DNA of 64,000 nucleotides from Stachybotrys elegans (taxonomy: Eukaryota > Ascomycota > Sordariomycetes > Hypocreales > Stachybotryaceae): NCBI GenBank assembly GCA_020746835.1, contig JAGPNK010000001.1, positions 3,720,001 through 3,784,000 of the forward strand. The letters are read 5' to 3'. This document shows, piece by piece, positions 1 through 10,248 of the stretch (positions within the stretch are counted from its first letter, which is position 1; each line of letters opens with the position of its first letter). The position numbers and the translations under genes are program-made. The notes beneath the pieces are model-generated. The model was not told the origin of the DNA, did not search any database, and worked only from the letters and a program-made list of their open reading frames with translations.

Positions 1-881
1 GAAGATGCTCAATGCTGCCCAGCTCAGCCCCCTGGCCGCTTTGACCTCGCTTGCGACCGGGCATGAGGAAGCGGGACACTGGCTGGCTGTTGGAGTCCTT
101 TTCCTGGCCATCGGAAAACTTGGAGAAGAAGCCGCGCTTGCGATGCTGGTTGTGGGTCTGCTTTTGGTCGTCGAGACCTACGTCCTCGAAGTTCTCCTCG
201 GCAGTGGGCGGTTGTCTCTCGAACTTGCGGTCCATTGAAGCCCTGGGCATGCGGGAGAAGCGGGGAGAGTCGAGGCTTTGGCGAGCATTAGGATCCTGGC
301 TTAGAACAGGCGATCGGGCTGAGATATCCTGCAATCGGGTGTTAGTGGCCGATGTCATGGGTGCTGCGTGAGGCTAGGGACCGGCGTACAAAGGATCTCC
401 TGTACGAGTCAAACGACTCTCGAGAGATGGAAAAGGGCTCGATGTCGCCCAAGCTGCTGCGGGTATCGGTGGATGTCCTCGAGAGGAGCTTTCGCGGCCA
501 CTGTGCGCTCTCTTCGGTGGGAGACGGCTAGCTAGCGAGTTAGCATTGGATGGACTCGGCACTACTGCAAGCATGGGTCGTATTTGGCTCACCGGCAGAT
601 AGACACCACTGTCATTGACGACTAGAGCAAGGGATGCAGGGTTAGCCAACTGTGCCGAATGGTCTCGTGACCGAAACTGTAGGTTGGCGCGGCTTACCGC
701 TCATCTTGTACTCGCCATTGTCTTGGCTGCGGCTGCTGCGGATGGTGAGGACCGAGGAGGCCTTGGAGCCGACAGTATCGACACGCTCGAAGCCAGGGGG
801 GCCATCGGCGTCGGGTCGCAGGTTCTCGTCGTTGGCAACGGGGGCGCCGGGTCGACGAGTAAAGGGGTTCCTGATAGGCAT
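1..881 (-). CDS. Conserved ascomycete protein of unknown function, 3' part missing (runs off left edge)
   Basis: Read on the minus strand as four exons: 881-698, 621-593, 527-390 and 328 to beyond 1. The junctions are canonical GT-AG and keep one frame, giving MPIRNPFTRRPG at the start, then VVNDSGVYLP, a segment ending SYRRSF, and DISARSPVLSQ onward. The visible part is hydrophilic, rich in Ser, Arg and Pro, with no membrane segment, signal peptide or recognisable catalytic motif. The stretches FERVDTVGSKASS, VNDSGVYLP and EPFSISRESFDSYRRSF look like conserved short linear motifs; I recall similar proteins in Sordariomycetes, all uncharacterised. The C-terminus lies outside the window. It is transcribed away from the gene starting at 4428. 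No function is proposed. Exon structure is well supported by frame continuity; the family assignment is from memory only. Confidence 0.75.
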
Positions 882-3800
882 GGTTGATGCTGGAGGGGAA
901 GAGGGCTGAGCGCGGGGGTGCTGTTGTTGTGGCTGCTAGAATAGATGAGGTATCGAGCCGAGCAGCGGGAAGCAAGCAAGTTCAGTACAGAAGAGCAATT
1001 CGGATGGATATGCGTGGGCGAGGTAAAGGTAAAGGGTACATGAGTGAGGATGCGAAGGGGTGAGAGGGGTGGGCGGACGATTGAATTTATGACTTAGAAG
1101 GGTGCAGAAAATGGATGGATGAGCAGGGGTTTGTGGGATGATGGGATCCAGGTTGAAGAACAAGTGGAGTGGAGTTGAGGTACCGCCTCCAAAGCTGGGT
1201 CGGCAGACGCAGATGCGGCCGGTTTAGGGGACTCGTGCTTGCTCAGATGGGGATGGTGGTAGCACAACCGACCTCTGTAAGTACACGCCTACTGGCTACT
1301 GGGCAAGGCAAGAGGTTCGTCACATTAAGGTATGGACGCACTTCATCTCTCGACTCCTCATCTCATCCATTTCCCATCCCAGCCCGCTCAGCCCAAGCCC
1401 ACTTTGGTTCAGATCATCTCGGTGCTGGCGCAGCCTTGGCTCCGGTTCCGAACGCCGACTCGAGGGGAAGATCTGCGACGAGATCCTCCCTTCAGGTACA
1501 TGCGTATGTACAGACACACAAAAAGAAGACGGCTAAAGTCAATGGGTGTGAGACGGGTGCAGCAAAGAGTGGGCAGTCAAGGATCAGAAGTGAGAATGCT
1601 CCGACCTATCCGTGTTCTAGTTGCTTTTTTTCTTTTCCTTTTCTTTTTCTCATTTATGCTGTAGCAAATCCTACCTTGAAGACCCTCCGTCTTGGCGTAC
1701 GCGTGGAAGGGACCGTTTATCTTGGTACTTTTTCGGGAAGCCGGTCCCTTTGCTCTTTCTGCCGTAACTTTTTTGCGACTGACGTCTTCATAGTGATGAT
1801 TCTGGCTCCGTGTGCGCCACTTTCCTTGATTTCTGCGCTTACCGTCATCCATGTCCCGCCATACCGCCCCTCTTCCCTTCCCTCCTTCCCTGCCCTTGGC
1901 CTGACCGGCCGCTTCGACCTTATCTGGCATCGCGCCCAGACTCTTTTCTTTTCTTGTCCATCCTTCCCGTCGATAAGGTACTGCGCATTCAGTCCGTTAC
2001 ATCATCGCCATCACCGCCCACCCTGCTCCTCATCCTCAACCCCCAGGGGAGGAGGACCGACATGCGAACTGGACCCCCTCCCATGTGCAGTTAGGCCCAT
2101 TCTGGCCTGGCGGATTCGACGAAGCTGGGGAAAAGCGCATGGTCCAGGGGCCGGATGGAACCAATCCTGTCTGCATCATGGATCAGCATCAGATTCGAGC
2201 CACCACCTAGGCGCCTGTCCCAAACGCCCACCACCCAATCTGGTATTACCTGGTCATGATCGGGTGTGTTGGCCATCATGGCATGCTGTGCCCATACATT
2301 TGAGACATACAGGATCACCTATCGGAGATATCTTCAGACCTCTTTCCGGGCCCGGCTCACAATCGCGTGCCCTTTCTCTCTCACAAATGCGCAACATGCA
2401 CCGTTTGTTGACCTACGCCCACATTCCGTTCGACTCACAAGCGCCACAGCCACTTTTCCCCGCCCAACGTGCCACCTTGGCGTCCAGAGCCGCGTGATCA
2501 TTCACAGGGTGAGGTCTTTGTCCACCAGAACCTACCATGTCTATCGCGTGCTTCTCGATATCGCATGTTCTCTCCTGACACGTCTACTGAGGATACCCCC
2601 GTTCCCCGGGGCACGGTCCCGCAGGACTTCCAACGCAATCCAGCTATGTTGTATCAACATGTGCCGAGATGCGGAATCTCGGGCAGCTGATATGCACCGA
2701 CTCTTCCCACCGCCTGCGCCCATCCATCTGCCGGGGTGGCTGTGTTGTGCTAGCGGCTCACTTCCTATCTTGTCGTTATGGCTGACTGAGAGAACTGACC
2801 AACATTGGATTCTTGTCGAGCAACCCCTTGCATTCAGGCTCATTGGAAATGCTCAATGATGATCATGCATCAGCTTCAGCGAAGAGGCAAATATCTATGA
2901 ATAATCCTTCCCAAACAGACATATTGTAAGTCTTGTGCGTCTGTCAGCCAAGTTTTGCCGATTGGTGAGTTATCCTGACACTAAGATGCGCGATGAATCC
3001 TTCATCTTTAAAATAGAAGCTCAGCCCAGGCCAATCAATGGAGACTTCCATCCTCGCAAAGCACACTCTTCCGAACATCTTTTCATTGACCCTGTCCGAT
3101 CCATCCCGGCTTATCAGGTTTCACTCTCCCGTCCACCAACTCGTGGACTCCCGTCTTATGTGCTGAAGATACTCGGTAGATGGGTCATGCTGCCTCCCGC
3201 TGGCGGGCGGCTGATCCATGGTTGCGATGTACATGGGGCATGCAGCCTGTCAGCTGCGGAGAAGCTGGTCTCCTGATGTTGAGAGATGCATTCTTATCAC
3301 ATATCTGGATACAGCCTTCCGACAACTTGATGGCTATGCAAAATCCCGACTGGCACCCTGGTATTGACCAGCATCAACTAGATGCGAACTGAACCGGACC
3401 ATTGAAAACGCCCCCAATATTATGAATTGGTCAACAAGAAGACATCGAATGTTAGGCCTGCTTTTCTATGGCGTAGTGGCGCAGCTATTCATGGAGCAGT
3501 CGACGCATGAGCCCTTTGGGTATTTGCGAATTCGTGAATATCTACCAGTCTTCTAGGCGAGATCAATAATGAATAGAGTGGCATCTACTTAGCCCTGCAC
3601 TTATCCTATTTCCAGAGATTCGCATGTTGGATTGAAATGAACTTCTTTTACGCAAGAACAAACTCATATCTGGCTCCGACCACTGGGTGAATCTGATGAT
3701 CCCTTCATTGTCTGACTGTTCTAGTCCTATGGGCAACAGGGGAACCATCACTGTTTGCATGGACGACTAATTGCCTAGCCTTTTCTACTGTTCTTTCTTC

Positions 3801-4427
3801 CTCCATGCACATACCGTCCTTACCATTTATTCATATACTACCTTGTCCCTTTCTTTCACTGCCAGCCTGAAGCCTACCCGCCTGCAGTATGCAATGGCCT
3901 GTGTGTCCGCGGAACCGGTTCAAGGTCGTACAGACGCGGGCACCCGGCAGCCAAACAATTGCTTGCATTTCCAGAATAGAAAGCGCGTCCCTGCTCTGTC
4001 GGAATGTCATTCCACCCGAGTACCTGCCTTAGTGGCCTTGTGTGCGAGCTCCTGCCAGGCTTCAAGGTGCTACTTCCTGCATCAACACTGATTCATCATC
4101 AACACTTGCCTCCTCTTACCCTCTCTCTGCCTGACGTGTCCAGCTGCAGATGGCCATACTTGAGAAAGCCTCCTCATTCTAAATAGCTTCATCCTCGCCA
4201 ATACGATACTGACCTGGCGGTATCCGCTCTCCTTTGTCTGCCCTATGCTTCCATCTTTTCGTGCATCCCTTCGCAGTCTCTCGTTCAATTTTGGAACTCC
4301 TCCTACCGGCCTGTTTCACTCCGAACACCACCCAACCGGCATTGTCGCAACTCGAATCAGTCATCTCCTCTTATCTTAGTGTTTCCAAAGATCGTTGGGC
4401 TACTTCATCGGTCAATCCGTCTTCGGG
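882..4427. other. Intergenic region, about 3.5 kb, between divergent genes
   Basis: No convincing gene seen. The 1169-2497 plus-strand open frame (442 codons) has no recognisable motif and reads like translated pyrimidine-rich promoter DNA. C/T-rich tracts at about 1610-1650, 1860-1960 and 4100-4330 look like fungal promoter or leader sequence; the last probably belongs to the gene starting at 4428. Confidence 0.5.
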
Positions 4428-5275
4428 ATGCCGGTGTTCTTTGTTAGCTGGGCGCTCTGGGAGCAGATGACATTTGTTTGTCAACCTCCGCCAAGATGTT
4501 TTTGGCCCGCCTACTAATGAAGTCTACCTAGGTCCTGGGTTGCTGTATCGTCGTCGTCTTTGGCTTCGGCTTTCTCCGCCTGTGGCATACGAACCGAAAG
4601 ATACGAGGTCTAGAAGTCATTGACGAGGAGAAACGCGCGCGGGTCCTCGAGATGCGACACTGCGGTATCGATTCATGGAATCGCGACGGAATACCATTCG
4701 GTATCAGAGCATTACAGCGCAATGTCGAAGTTGAAGGAATCTGGGTTTCGACACCGAAGGCGCCCGTCAACAGTCGCGCTGCCTCTTCAGCCACCCTCGT
4801 GGCTGACCAAGTCCATGCTGGAAACCTCGGCACCAGATGGAAGAAGACGGACTGGAATCCATCCCAACATGACAGACATGCTTCGTCGTCCTCTGCCAAT
4901 GAAAATACAAGTACGAACGAATCGACGCTCGTAGCCTCTGCCACTCGAGGCACAACCAGGGTTAGACAGCCGAAAACTGCCTCGGAAAACGGTCACACAC
5001 GAACATTACAGACAAGCACATCCCGGAATACCTGCTTGACCGGACTATACATGCCCAAGGGGCCCCGTAGGACCGAAGAAAACAAGAATCTACGCTCAAC
5101 AACACAGGGGAGACGGGCTCGAGAACGACCGGCGCGCAGCAACCCACCACCGACGAGGCTTCGCTTGCGCGTCCCAGCAGATCCCTATCCTGAGCCGAGA
5201 ACTCCCATAAGGCCGCCACCTCAAAGAAGAATCCATTCCACGGATCGGCCCGTTTTGAGGCGGCAGAGAATCTAG
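4428..5275 (+). CDS. Single-pass membrane protein, conserved in filamentous ascomycetes, function unknown
   Basis: Two exons, 4428-4475 and 4532-5275, joined across a 56-nt intron with a CTAAT branch site and CTAG acceptor; product 263 residues. The splice turns a short N-terminal exon (MPVFFVSWALWEQMTF) and the following VLGCCIVVVFGFGFLRLW into one hydrophobic helix at residues about 5-35, followed by a basic HTNRKIR stop-transfer segment. The rest is hydrophilic: EVIDEEKRARVLEMR and GIDSWNRDGIPFGIRALQ look like a conserved block next to the membrane, then a Ser/Thr/Arg-rich tail without a domain. This predicts a type of tail exposed on one side of a membrane; which membrane cannot be told. 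The start was chosen because it puts the helix in frame with the large exon. Function unknown. Confidence 0.7.
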
Positions 5276-5809
5276 GAGTCTCGCGCACCTCGTAACGGGT
5301 CTCAACCAGAACGTCAAGAATCAACCAAAGGGCAAAGACAACACAACAAACCGAGAGCAAGCAGAGCACGTCGCAAGCTGCAGAAAAGGCGGCCATTTAC
5401 TCTTGAGTCGTAGGTTATGTATAAACAGATAGCATAACCGGAAGGGTGTTCATAGACATTTACCGCTACAAGGGTTTGACAGCCAGACACGAACAAATAT
5501 CCCCCATACATACATCACATGATAGGATATGCTAGTGAACATGAAATGCTAGTTCTGAAGAGACCTTGTAAGTCTTTTATCGTGCGAGGAAGGATCAAAG
5601 TTAGCTGCTAGATCCACTGCGATTCGGAGATCCGATAGTCGGGCGAGCATTGCGGAGACGCCAATGGGGATACCGAGCATAACCGAAGCAGCGTGCATAG
5701 CTCGATACTTAAACATGGTTGACGGTCAGGTTACGTCAAAGATCAATACGAACTCTTGAAATCCCAAGAATAGTTTACCATACTACGCCCCGATATTCCA
5801 GATACAAAC
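5276..5809. other. Intergenic, 534 bp
   Basis: No gene, RNA or repeat recognised. It holds the 3' flank of the membrane-protein gene and the promoter of the methyltransferase gene. Confidence 0.5.
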
Positions 5810-6376
5810 ATGGGCAGCTCCAGCGAAGTTCACGACTCCAACAGGGGCTTCAACGATGCCCAAGCATATGATACCTACCGGCCCTCCTATCCAGCAGAGG
5901 CTGTAGAGAAGCTGCTGAGCCACCTGGGTGTGAGCGGTAAGCCAGGAAGCAAGATTGTCGACCTGGCGGCCGGCACGGGTAAGTTTACAGAGGCGTTGGC
6001 GGCACGGCCAGAAGAGTACGAGGTAGTCGCGGTCGAGCCGCACGAGTCCATGAGAGGCACCTTGGCAAAGAAGAAGCTCAAGGGCGTGGATGTTCGCGAG
6101 GGCACAGCTGTCAAGATGAATGTCCCAGACGGCTGGGCGGATGCCGTAGTCGTGGCACAGGTTAGTTGACGACAGCTTTTGGGCCTTGAGACAATTGTGA
6201 TGACTGAACTGCCTTGACCTAGGCATTTCACTGGTAAGCGGCAGCCCGGCAGAATGTGTGTCAGGGAGACTGAAATTTGCCAGGTTTGCCACCGAGGAGG
6301 CCCTGGATGAGATTCGTCGCGTCCTCAAACCGGATGGGAAACTCGGCCTTGTGTACAACATTGAGAACTGTAAGAG

Positions 6377-6421
<45 letters not shown>

Positions 6422-6844
6422 ACCATAAGCCCTCGTGCCCGCTTATTGACTCTTTACCCTCTAGACAACAGCCCCAGCTCCTGGCCGGCTGCGACGGCTT
6501 GGGAGAAGAAGACGAGCGACCTCGTGCTGGACCTGCCCGACGACGGGCAGCCGCGGTTCCGCCACAGCCACTGGCGGATCGTGCTGGACGCGCAGGCGCA
6601 GGCGGCGGCGCCCAAGTTCTCGACGCCGCTCGGGGAGGACTCGGTGCCGTGGACGGTCAAGCTGAGCAAGGCGGCGCTGTGGGATCGAATGAACACGCTC
6701 AGCCAGGTGGCGCTGCTGCAGGGCGCCGAGAGGGAGGCGTGGCGGGCGAGGTGGGAGGACGCGGTAAAGGAGGCGGAGGGGTATGAGAAGGATGAGCTGG
6801 AGATTCATGGAGGTACATTTTTCTACTGGACGCAGAAGCTGTGA
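5810..6844 (+). CDS. Class I SAM-dependent methyltransferase (methyltransferase type 11 / UbiE-like fold)
   Basis: Four exons: 5810-6160, 6223-6233, 6284-6369 and 6465-6844; product 275 residues. Motif I, VDLAAGTGKFTE, sits at residues 50-61 and binds S-adenosylmethionine; an acidic VEPHESM follows at the end of strand 2, and DGWADAVVVAQAFHWF is the motif-IV region. The AFHWF signature is split over three exons and only appears when the 11-nt exon 2 is included, which strongly supports the model. EALDEIRRVLKPDGKLGLVYNIEN is the motif V/VI region. The substrate is unknown: relatives act on small molecules, and nothing here points to one. No targeting peptide is seen, so it is probably cytosolic. 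The last intron contains an (AC)n microsatellite. Confidence 0.88.
6380..6423. repeat. (AC)n microsatellite inside intron 3 of the methyltransferase gene
   Basis: A pure AC run covers about 6380-6414, then continues imperfectly to 6423. It begins 10 nt after the GT donor at 6370 and lies wholly inside the intron (6370-6464). Its length is likely to vary between strains. Confidence 0.95.
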
Positions 6845-6958
6845 AGCGACCGTAAGGCAGAGAGGGAGGCTTCTAGATGCGGATGGATGCGAGGAGCCTG
6901 GCTCGATTATGAGTCTGCATTGAACATTATTTTTTTCAGTGACTTTCAACCCTCTGCC

Positions 6959-7357
6959 TCATGAGTCTGCAGAGATATACATGACTGTGAAGGAACCATG
7001 GTTAGCCATGACATTTCAGAATCGTTGAGTAAATATGAGGGGAAATACCATTGTTGCCTCGCACAAAGGCATCGCCATAGTCCCTCCTCTTGGTGCCGTT
7101 GACAAACTCCTGCGTCTTCTCCAGCGCAATGTTCATGTAGCCATCCACCGACTGGAGCTCTCCTGCAAAGTAGAAGAGAAAACGTCAGCGAATACACCTT
7201 GAAAGAAAGAAAGAAGTGAATTGAGAAGTGGGGGAGGCGGCTTGCCCTTGTAGACGACGCCCGAGTTGAGCTTGACGGTGACGGGGTTGCCGATGATGTC
7301 GCTGAGGAAGCTGGAGGGGTCCTTGCCCTCGCCCTGAGAGATGCTGCCGTTTTCCAT
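6959..7357 (-). CDS. LSM6: U6 snRNA-associated Sm-like protein LSm6
   Basis: Minus strand, three exons: 7357-7246, 7162-7049 and 6984-6959; product 83 residues. The product begins MENGSISQGEGKDPSSFLSD and has the Sm1 motif (DIIGNPVTVKLNSGVVYKGEL, QSVDGYMNIALE) and the Sm2 motif (DAFVRGNNVMYISA), matching the length and order of LSm6. LSm6 is part of the nuclear Lsm2-8 ring that binds the U6 3' end and of the cytoplasmic Lsm1-7 ring in mRNA decay. Intron 1 (7245-7163) must start with GC (AAGG|GCAAGC) to preserve YKGELQSV; using the only nearby GT would add about 15 residues in the middle of the Sm fold. Intron 2 is GT-AG. The gene converges with the methyltransferase gene, stops 114 bp apart. 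Confidence 0.95.
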
Positions 7358-7980
7358 GGCTGCTTCGTTTGATTGATTTTGTTTTTTGTTACGGCGAAAT
7401 GGAAGCGTCTAGGCAGAGGGTTGGATATTTGTGTTGACGCTCAGCCAGCCGGGAATGGGGTGGTGAGTTTGAGATGTTGGAAATGGTGGAAGCTGGTTTC
7501 CCGCAGGCAGGCAGATAAGATAAAGAAAGGTGGGACGTGGTCGGCGAGGCTGGGATCCACTGTTAAGCGAAAGGGTTCCTCTTCTCCAGCAGATGTGGCG
7601 CAGTCGTCCCCTGCCTGCTAGCGATTGACGAGCCCGGAAAGGCCTGTTGCAGTGCAGTGACAGCCTCGCGGCTTTGAGAGGTACTTGTAGGTAGTAATTA
7701 AGTAGTGGTTAATTGATAGGCTGTACTCGCTCACGTTACCATCTCGTGTTTTCCGCCAACTGCCGTCTTTCTTGCCAACAAAGAAAGAAGAGGAAGAGCG
7801 AAAAAAAAGAAAAAACCTTAACCTCTCTCTACAAAGAAACGCCCAGTGCGCACTTCAACTGCAGAAACTCCGCGACCATCGCGACGAGAATAAAGCAACT
7901 GCGCCTGCACCCGCACCCGCAAAACACATCTTCGTAAACTCAATCCGCCGTCGCATCGCTGCGCCCAAACCACCCCCACC
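7358..7980. promoter_or_regulatory. Shared divergent promoter region of LSM6 and the Rad60-like gene
   Basis: 623 bp between two divergent start codons. It holds an A-rich stretch at about 7780-7820 and a C-rich leader ending in CCCACC directly before the ATG at 7981. No TATA box stands out and no separate gene is seen. Confidence 0.5.
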
Positions 7981-9639
7981 ATGGCTGATGAAGCTCCCAA
8001 GCCAAAGAAGAAGCTCCCATTCAAACCCACCGCCCTGCGCAAGAACGCAGCACGCAAAGCCTCACTCCCAGAGAGCTCAGATGGCCTGGGCAGCGACCCC
8101 ATCCCCGGTACCACCATCGCCAATGATGAGGCCAACGGCGACGGCGACGACGACGATGGGCTCAGCCTGTTTCGTCGCGCCAAGGAGATGGAGCGCATCA
8201 ACGCGGCGGAGCGTGAGAGGAAGCTTCTGAAGAAGCAGAGGCAGCAGCAACTAGAAGAAGAGGAGCGCAGGATGGAGGAGGAGGAAGAGGAGGAGGAGCG
8301 GCGGCAGCGGCAGCACACAACATCCAGCCACAAGAGGTCCTGGGATGAGGCTAAGGAGCAGGAAGAGTTGCCTCGCGTGGATGAGGATGTAGCCGACCTG
8401 CGCGATGGGGGAAGCGATGCAGAGTCCTTCACAACGGCTACGAGCCGCCCACCGTCGGCATCCAAGTCCTCGCGCAGGAACTCGGCGCAGCCATCCCACC
8501 TGCGAGGTCCCGTCACGCCATCACCGTCGAAGCGGTCGAGACGCGGCTCCCAATCCGCGCGCACGCCCACCTCCTCAGCAGCGAGGACCAGCTTCAACGA
8601 CGACTCCACGCCGCCGGGGCTTCTGGCGTCCGGCTCGAAGCCCTCCACCTCGTTCGAGATGCCGCCGTATCCGCGGACCGCCGTCAGGCCTGCCCCCGCG
8701 CAGCCTCGGCGAGTCATCTCCCTGGATTCCGACGATGAGGATGCCGAGTTCCCGATTGTTGTTTCTGATCTGCCGGTGCGCAGCGATGACCGCGACGGCG
8801 TCGAAGTCCTCGGCAGCACCACTACCACCACTGCCAACGCAAGAAATGCGCCCCCTGCGGCCGCCGCACCAGAACCTGAAGACGAGGACGATGAGTTCGC
8901 CGAGTACGTGCGAAAGGCGGAGGAGCGGAGGAAGCGCGACCTGGCGCAGCTGGGCGAGACGGGGCGAGACCCAGGCAAGGCCTCGGTCGACATCTACATC
9001 ACCTCCGAGGTGCCCGAGTGCCGCGGCCGCGAGTGCTGCGTAAAGTTCCTCTACACCAGGCCCCTCAAGCTCGTGCGCGACGTGTGGCTCGCCCAGCAGC
9101 TGCAAAAGGGCGCCCAGATCCCGCACGACCAGCGCGACGGCGTCATCCTCACCTGGCGCCGCAAGAGGGTCTACAACTCGTCGACGCTCCTCAGCCTCGG
9201 CATCCGGCCCCAGCGCGACGGCCGCGTCGCCGTCGACGGCTACAGCACCGAGGGCCTCGGCAGCCAGCGCACCCGCGTCCACATGGAGGCCTGGACGCCC
9301 GACCTCTTCCGCCGCATGCAGGAGGAGGAGGAGGAGCTGCGCCGCCGCCGCGAGGCCGGCGAGGACGACGACGATGCCGCCGACCACGACACCGAGCCCG
9401 AGCCCGAGCCCGTCAAGCTGCGCGTCACCCTCCAGGCCCGCGGCATGGACGAGGTGCCCCTGACGGTCCGCTCCGAAACCACCGTCGAGACCCTCATCAC
9501 GGGCTTCCGCGCCCAGCGCGGCATCGAGCCCGACAAGGACGTGGGCATCTGGTTCGACGGCGAGAGGCTCGAGGAGCACACCACCATGGCAGAAGCAGAG
9601 GTGGAGGATCTGGATTCTCTAGAGGTGCACATCAAATGA
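7981..9639 (+). CDS. Rad60/Esc2/NIP45 (RENi) family protein with tandem SUMO-like domains
   Basis: Single exon, 552 residues. The N-terminal part is charged and disordered: basic KPKKKLPFKP, an acidic stretch, then a Lys/Glu/Arg-rich coiled segment at about 75-115. RRVISLDSDDEDAEFPIVV near residues 240-260 looks like a SUMO-interaction motif (hydrophobic core next to acidic residues). A first ubiquitin-like domain starts near ASVDIYITSEV (about 335) and contains KFLYTRPLKLVRDVW; the second covers about 478-552, from VKLRVTLQ to LDSLEVHIK, ending exactly where SUMO-like domains end. This order is that of yeast Esc2 and fission yeast Rad60, which work with the SUMO pathway in replication-fork repair and genome stability. 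Expected in the nucleus. Family assignment is firm; one-to-one orthology is inferred. Confidence 0.85.
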   Translation: MADEAPKPKKKLPFKPTALRKNAARKASLPESSDGLGSDPIPGTTIANDEANGDGDDDDGLSLFRRAKEMERINAAERERKLLKKQRQQQLEEEERRMEEEEEEEERRQRQHTTSSHKRSWDEAKEQEELPRVDEDVADLRDGGSDAESFTTATSRPPSASKSSRRNSAQPSHLRGPVTPSPSKRSRRGSQSARTPTSSAARTSFNDDSTPPGLLASGSKPSTSFEMPPYPRTAVRPAPAQPRRVISLDSDDEDAEFPIVVSDLPVRSDDRDGVEVLGSTTTTTANARNAPPAAAAPEPEDEDDEFAEYVRKAEERRKRDLAQLGETGRDPGKASVDIYITSEVPECRGRECCVKFLYTRPLKLVRDVWLAQQLQKGAQIPHDQRDGVILTWRRKRVYNSSTLLSLGIRPQRDGRVAVDGYSTEGLGSQRTRVHMEAWTPDLFRRMQEEEEELRRRREAGEDDDDAADHDTEPEPEPVKLRVTLQARGMDEVPLTVRSETTVETLITGFRAQRGIEPDKDVGIWFDGERLEEHTTMAEAEVEDLDSLEVHIK

Positions 9640-10248
9640 GCCGTTGCCCCCCTGGGTGTGATTTTTTTTTTATGTCTCTCTTTTTCCTTTTGATCATGTC
9701 CTTTTCTTTCTTGTCTTCTTGGCTTCAAGGATGGATATCAGCTATAGGTGTTCTGCGTTCTCTGGTCATTACTTGAATATGGTTGTGATACCCTACCGAC
9801 GTATATTGGGCTACGGATTTACCGAAACTTTTGTCGCAGAGTCTGCTGTCTACGCTGGAACAGAAAGAGAAGATTGGTATGACCGGAGTGAATATACCTA
9901 AATAAGTCATGTGTACGCGTGATAGGAGTACGTGCATGAACGCAAACAGGATGCTCATCCTGCAAATTTTCAGAGTCACTAATAATGACACAGTCCCAAC
10001 AGAAGAACCAAAGGCTTTTGCATCCACATCAACATTAAGTGCATTGTCTATAAGTAGCTTAAGTATATAATAAGTGCGAGCGTTTCTGGATGTGCTGGCA
10101 GGACAGCAGAAGCAACCGAGTATTCGGCATCCCAAACTCCATATGATATGCATCGAAAGCCCTCCTTAGGGTCACAGTTATCATCACCAACTCCTCTATA
10201 AACATGACTGCCACGTCTTGGCTGAAAAGATCCCAAACTCCGGTTTCT
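9640..10248. other. Intergenic between convergent genes, 609 bp
   Basis: Holds the 3' ends of the Rad60-like gene and the sirtuin gene. T-rich run at about 9662-9695 just after the Rad60-like stop may serve 3'-end formation. No gene is seen. Confidence 0.5.

Noticed and set aside
1169..2497. 442-codon plus-strand open frame
   Set aside because: No conserved motif, composition follows C/T-rich DNA, and no homologous-looking block; taken as chance opening in promoter DNA.
8575..9579. 334-codon minus-strand frame opposite the Rad60-like gene
   Set aside because: Shadow of a GC-biased coding strand; the plus strand has clear ubiquitin-like domains.
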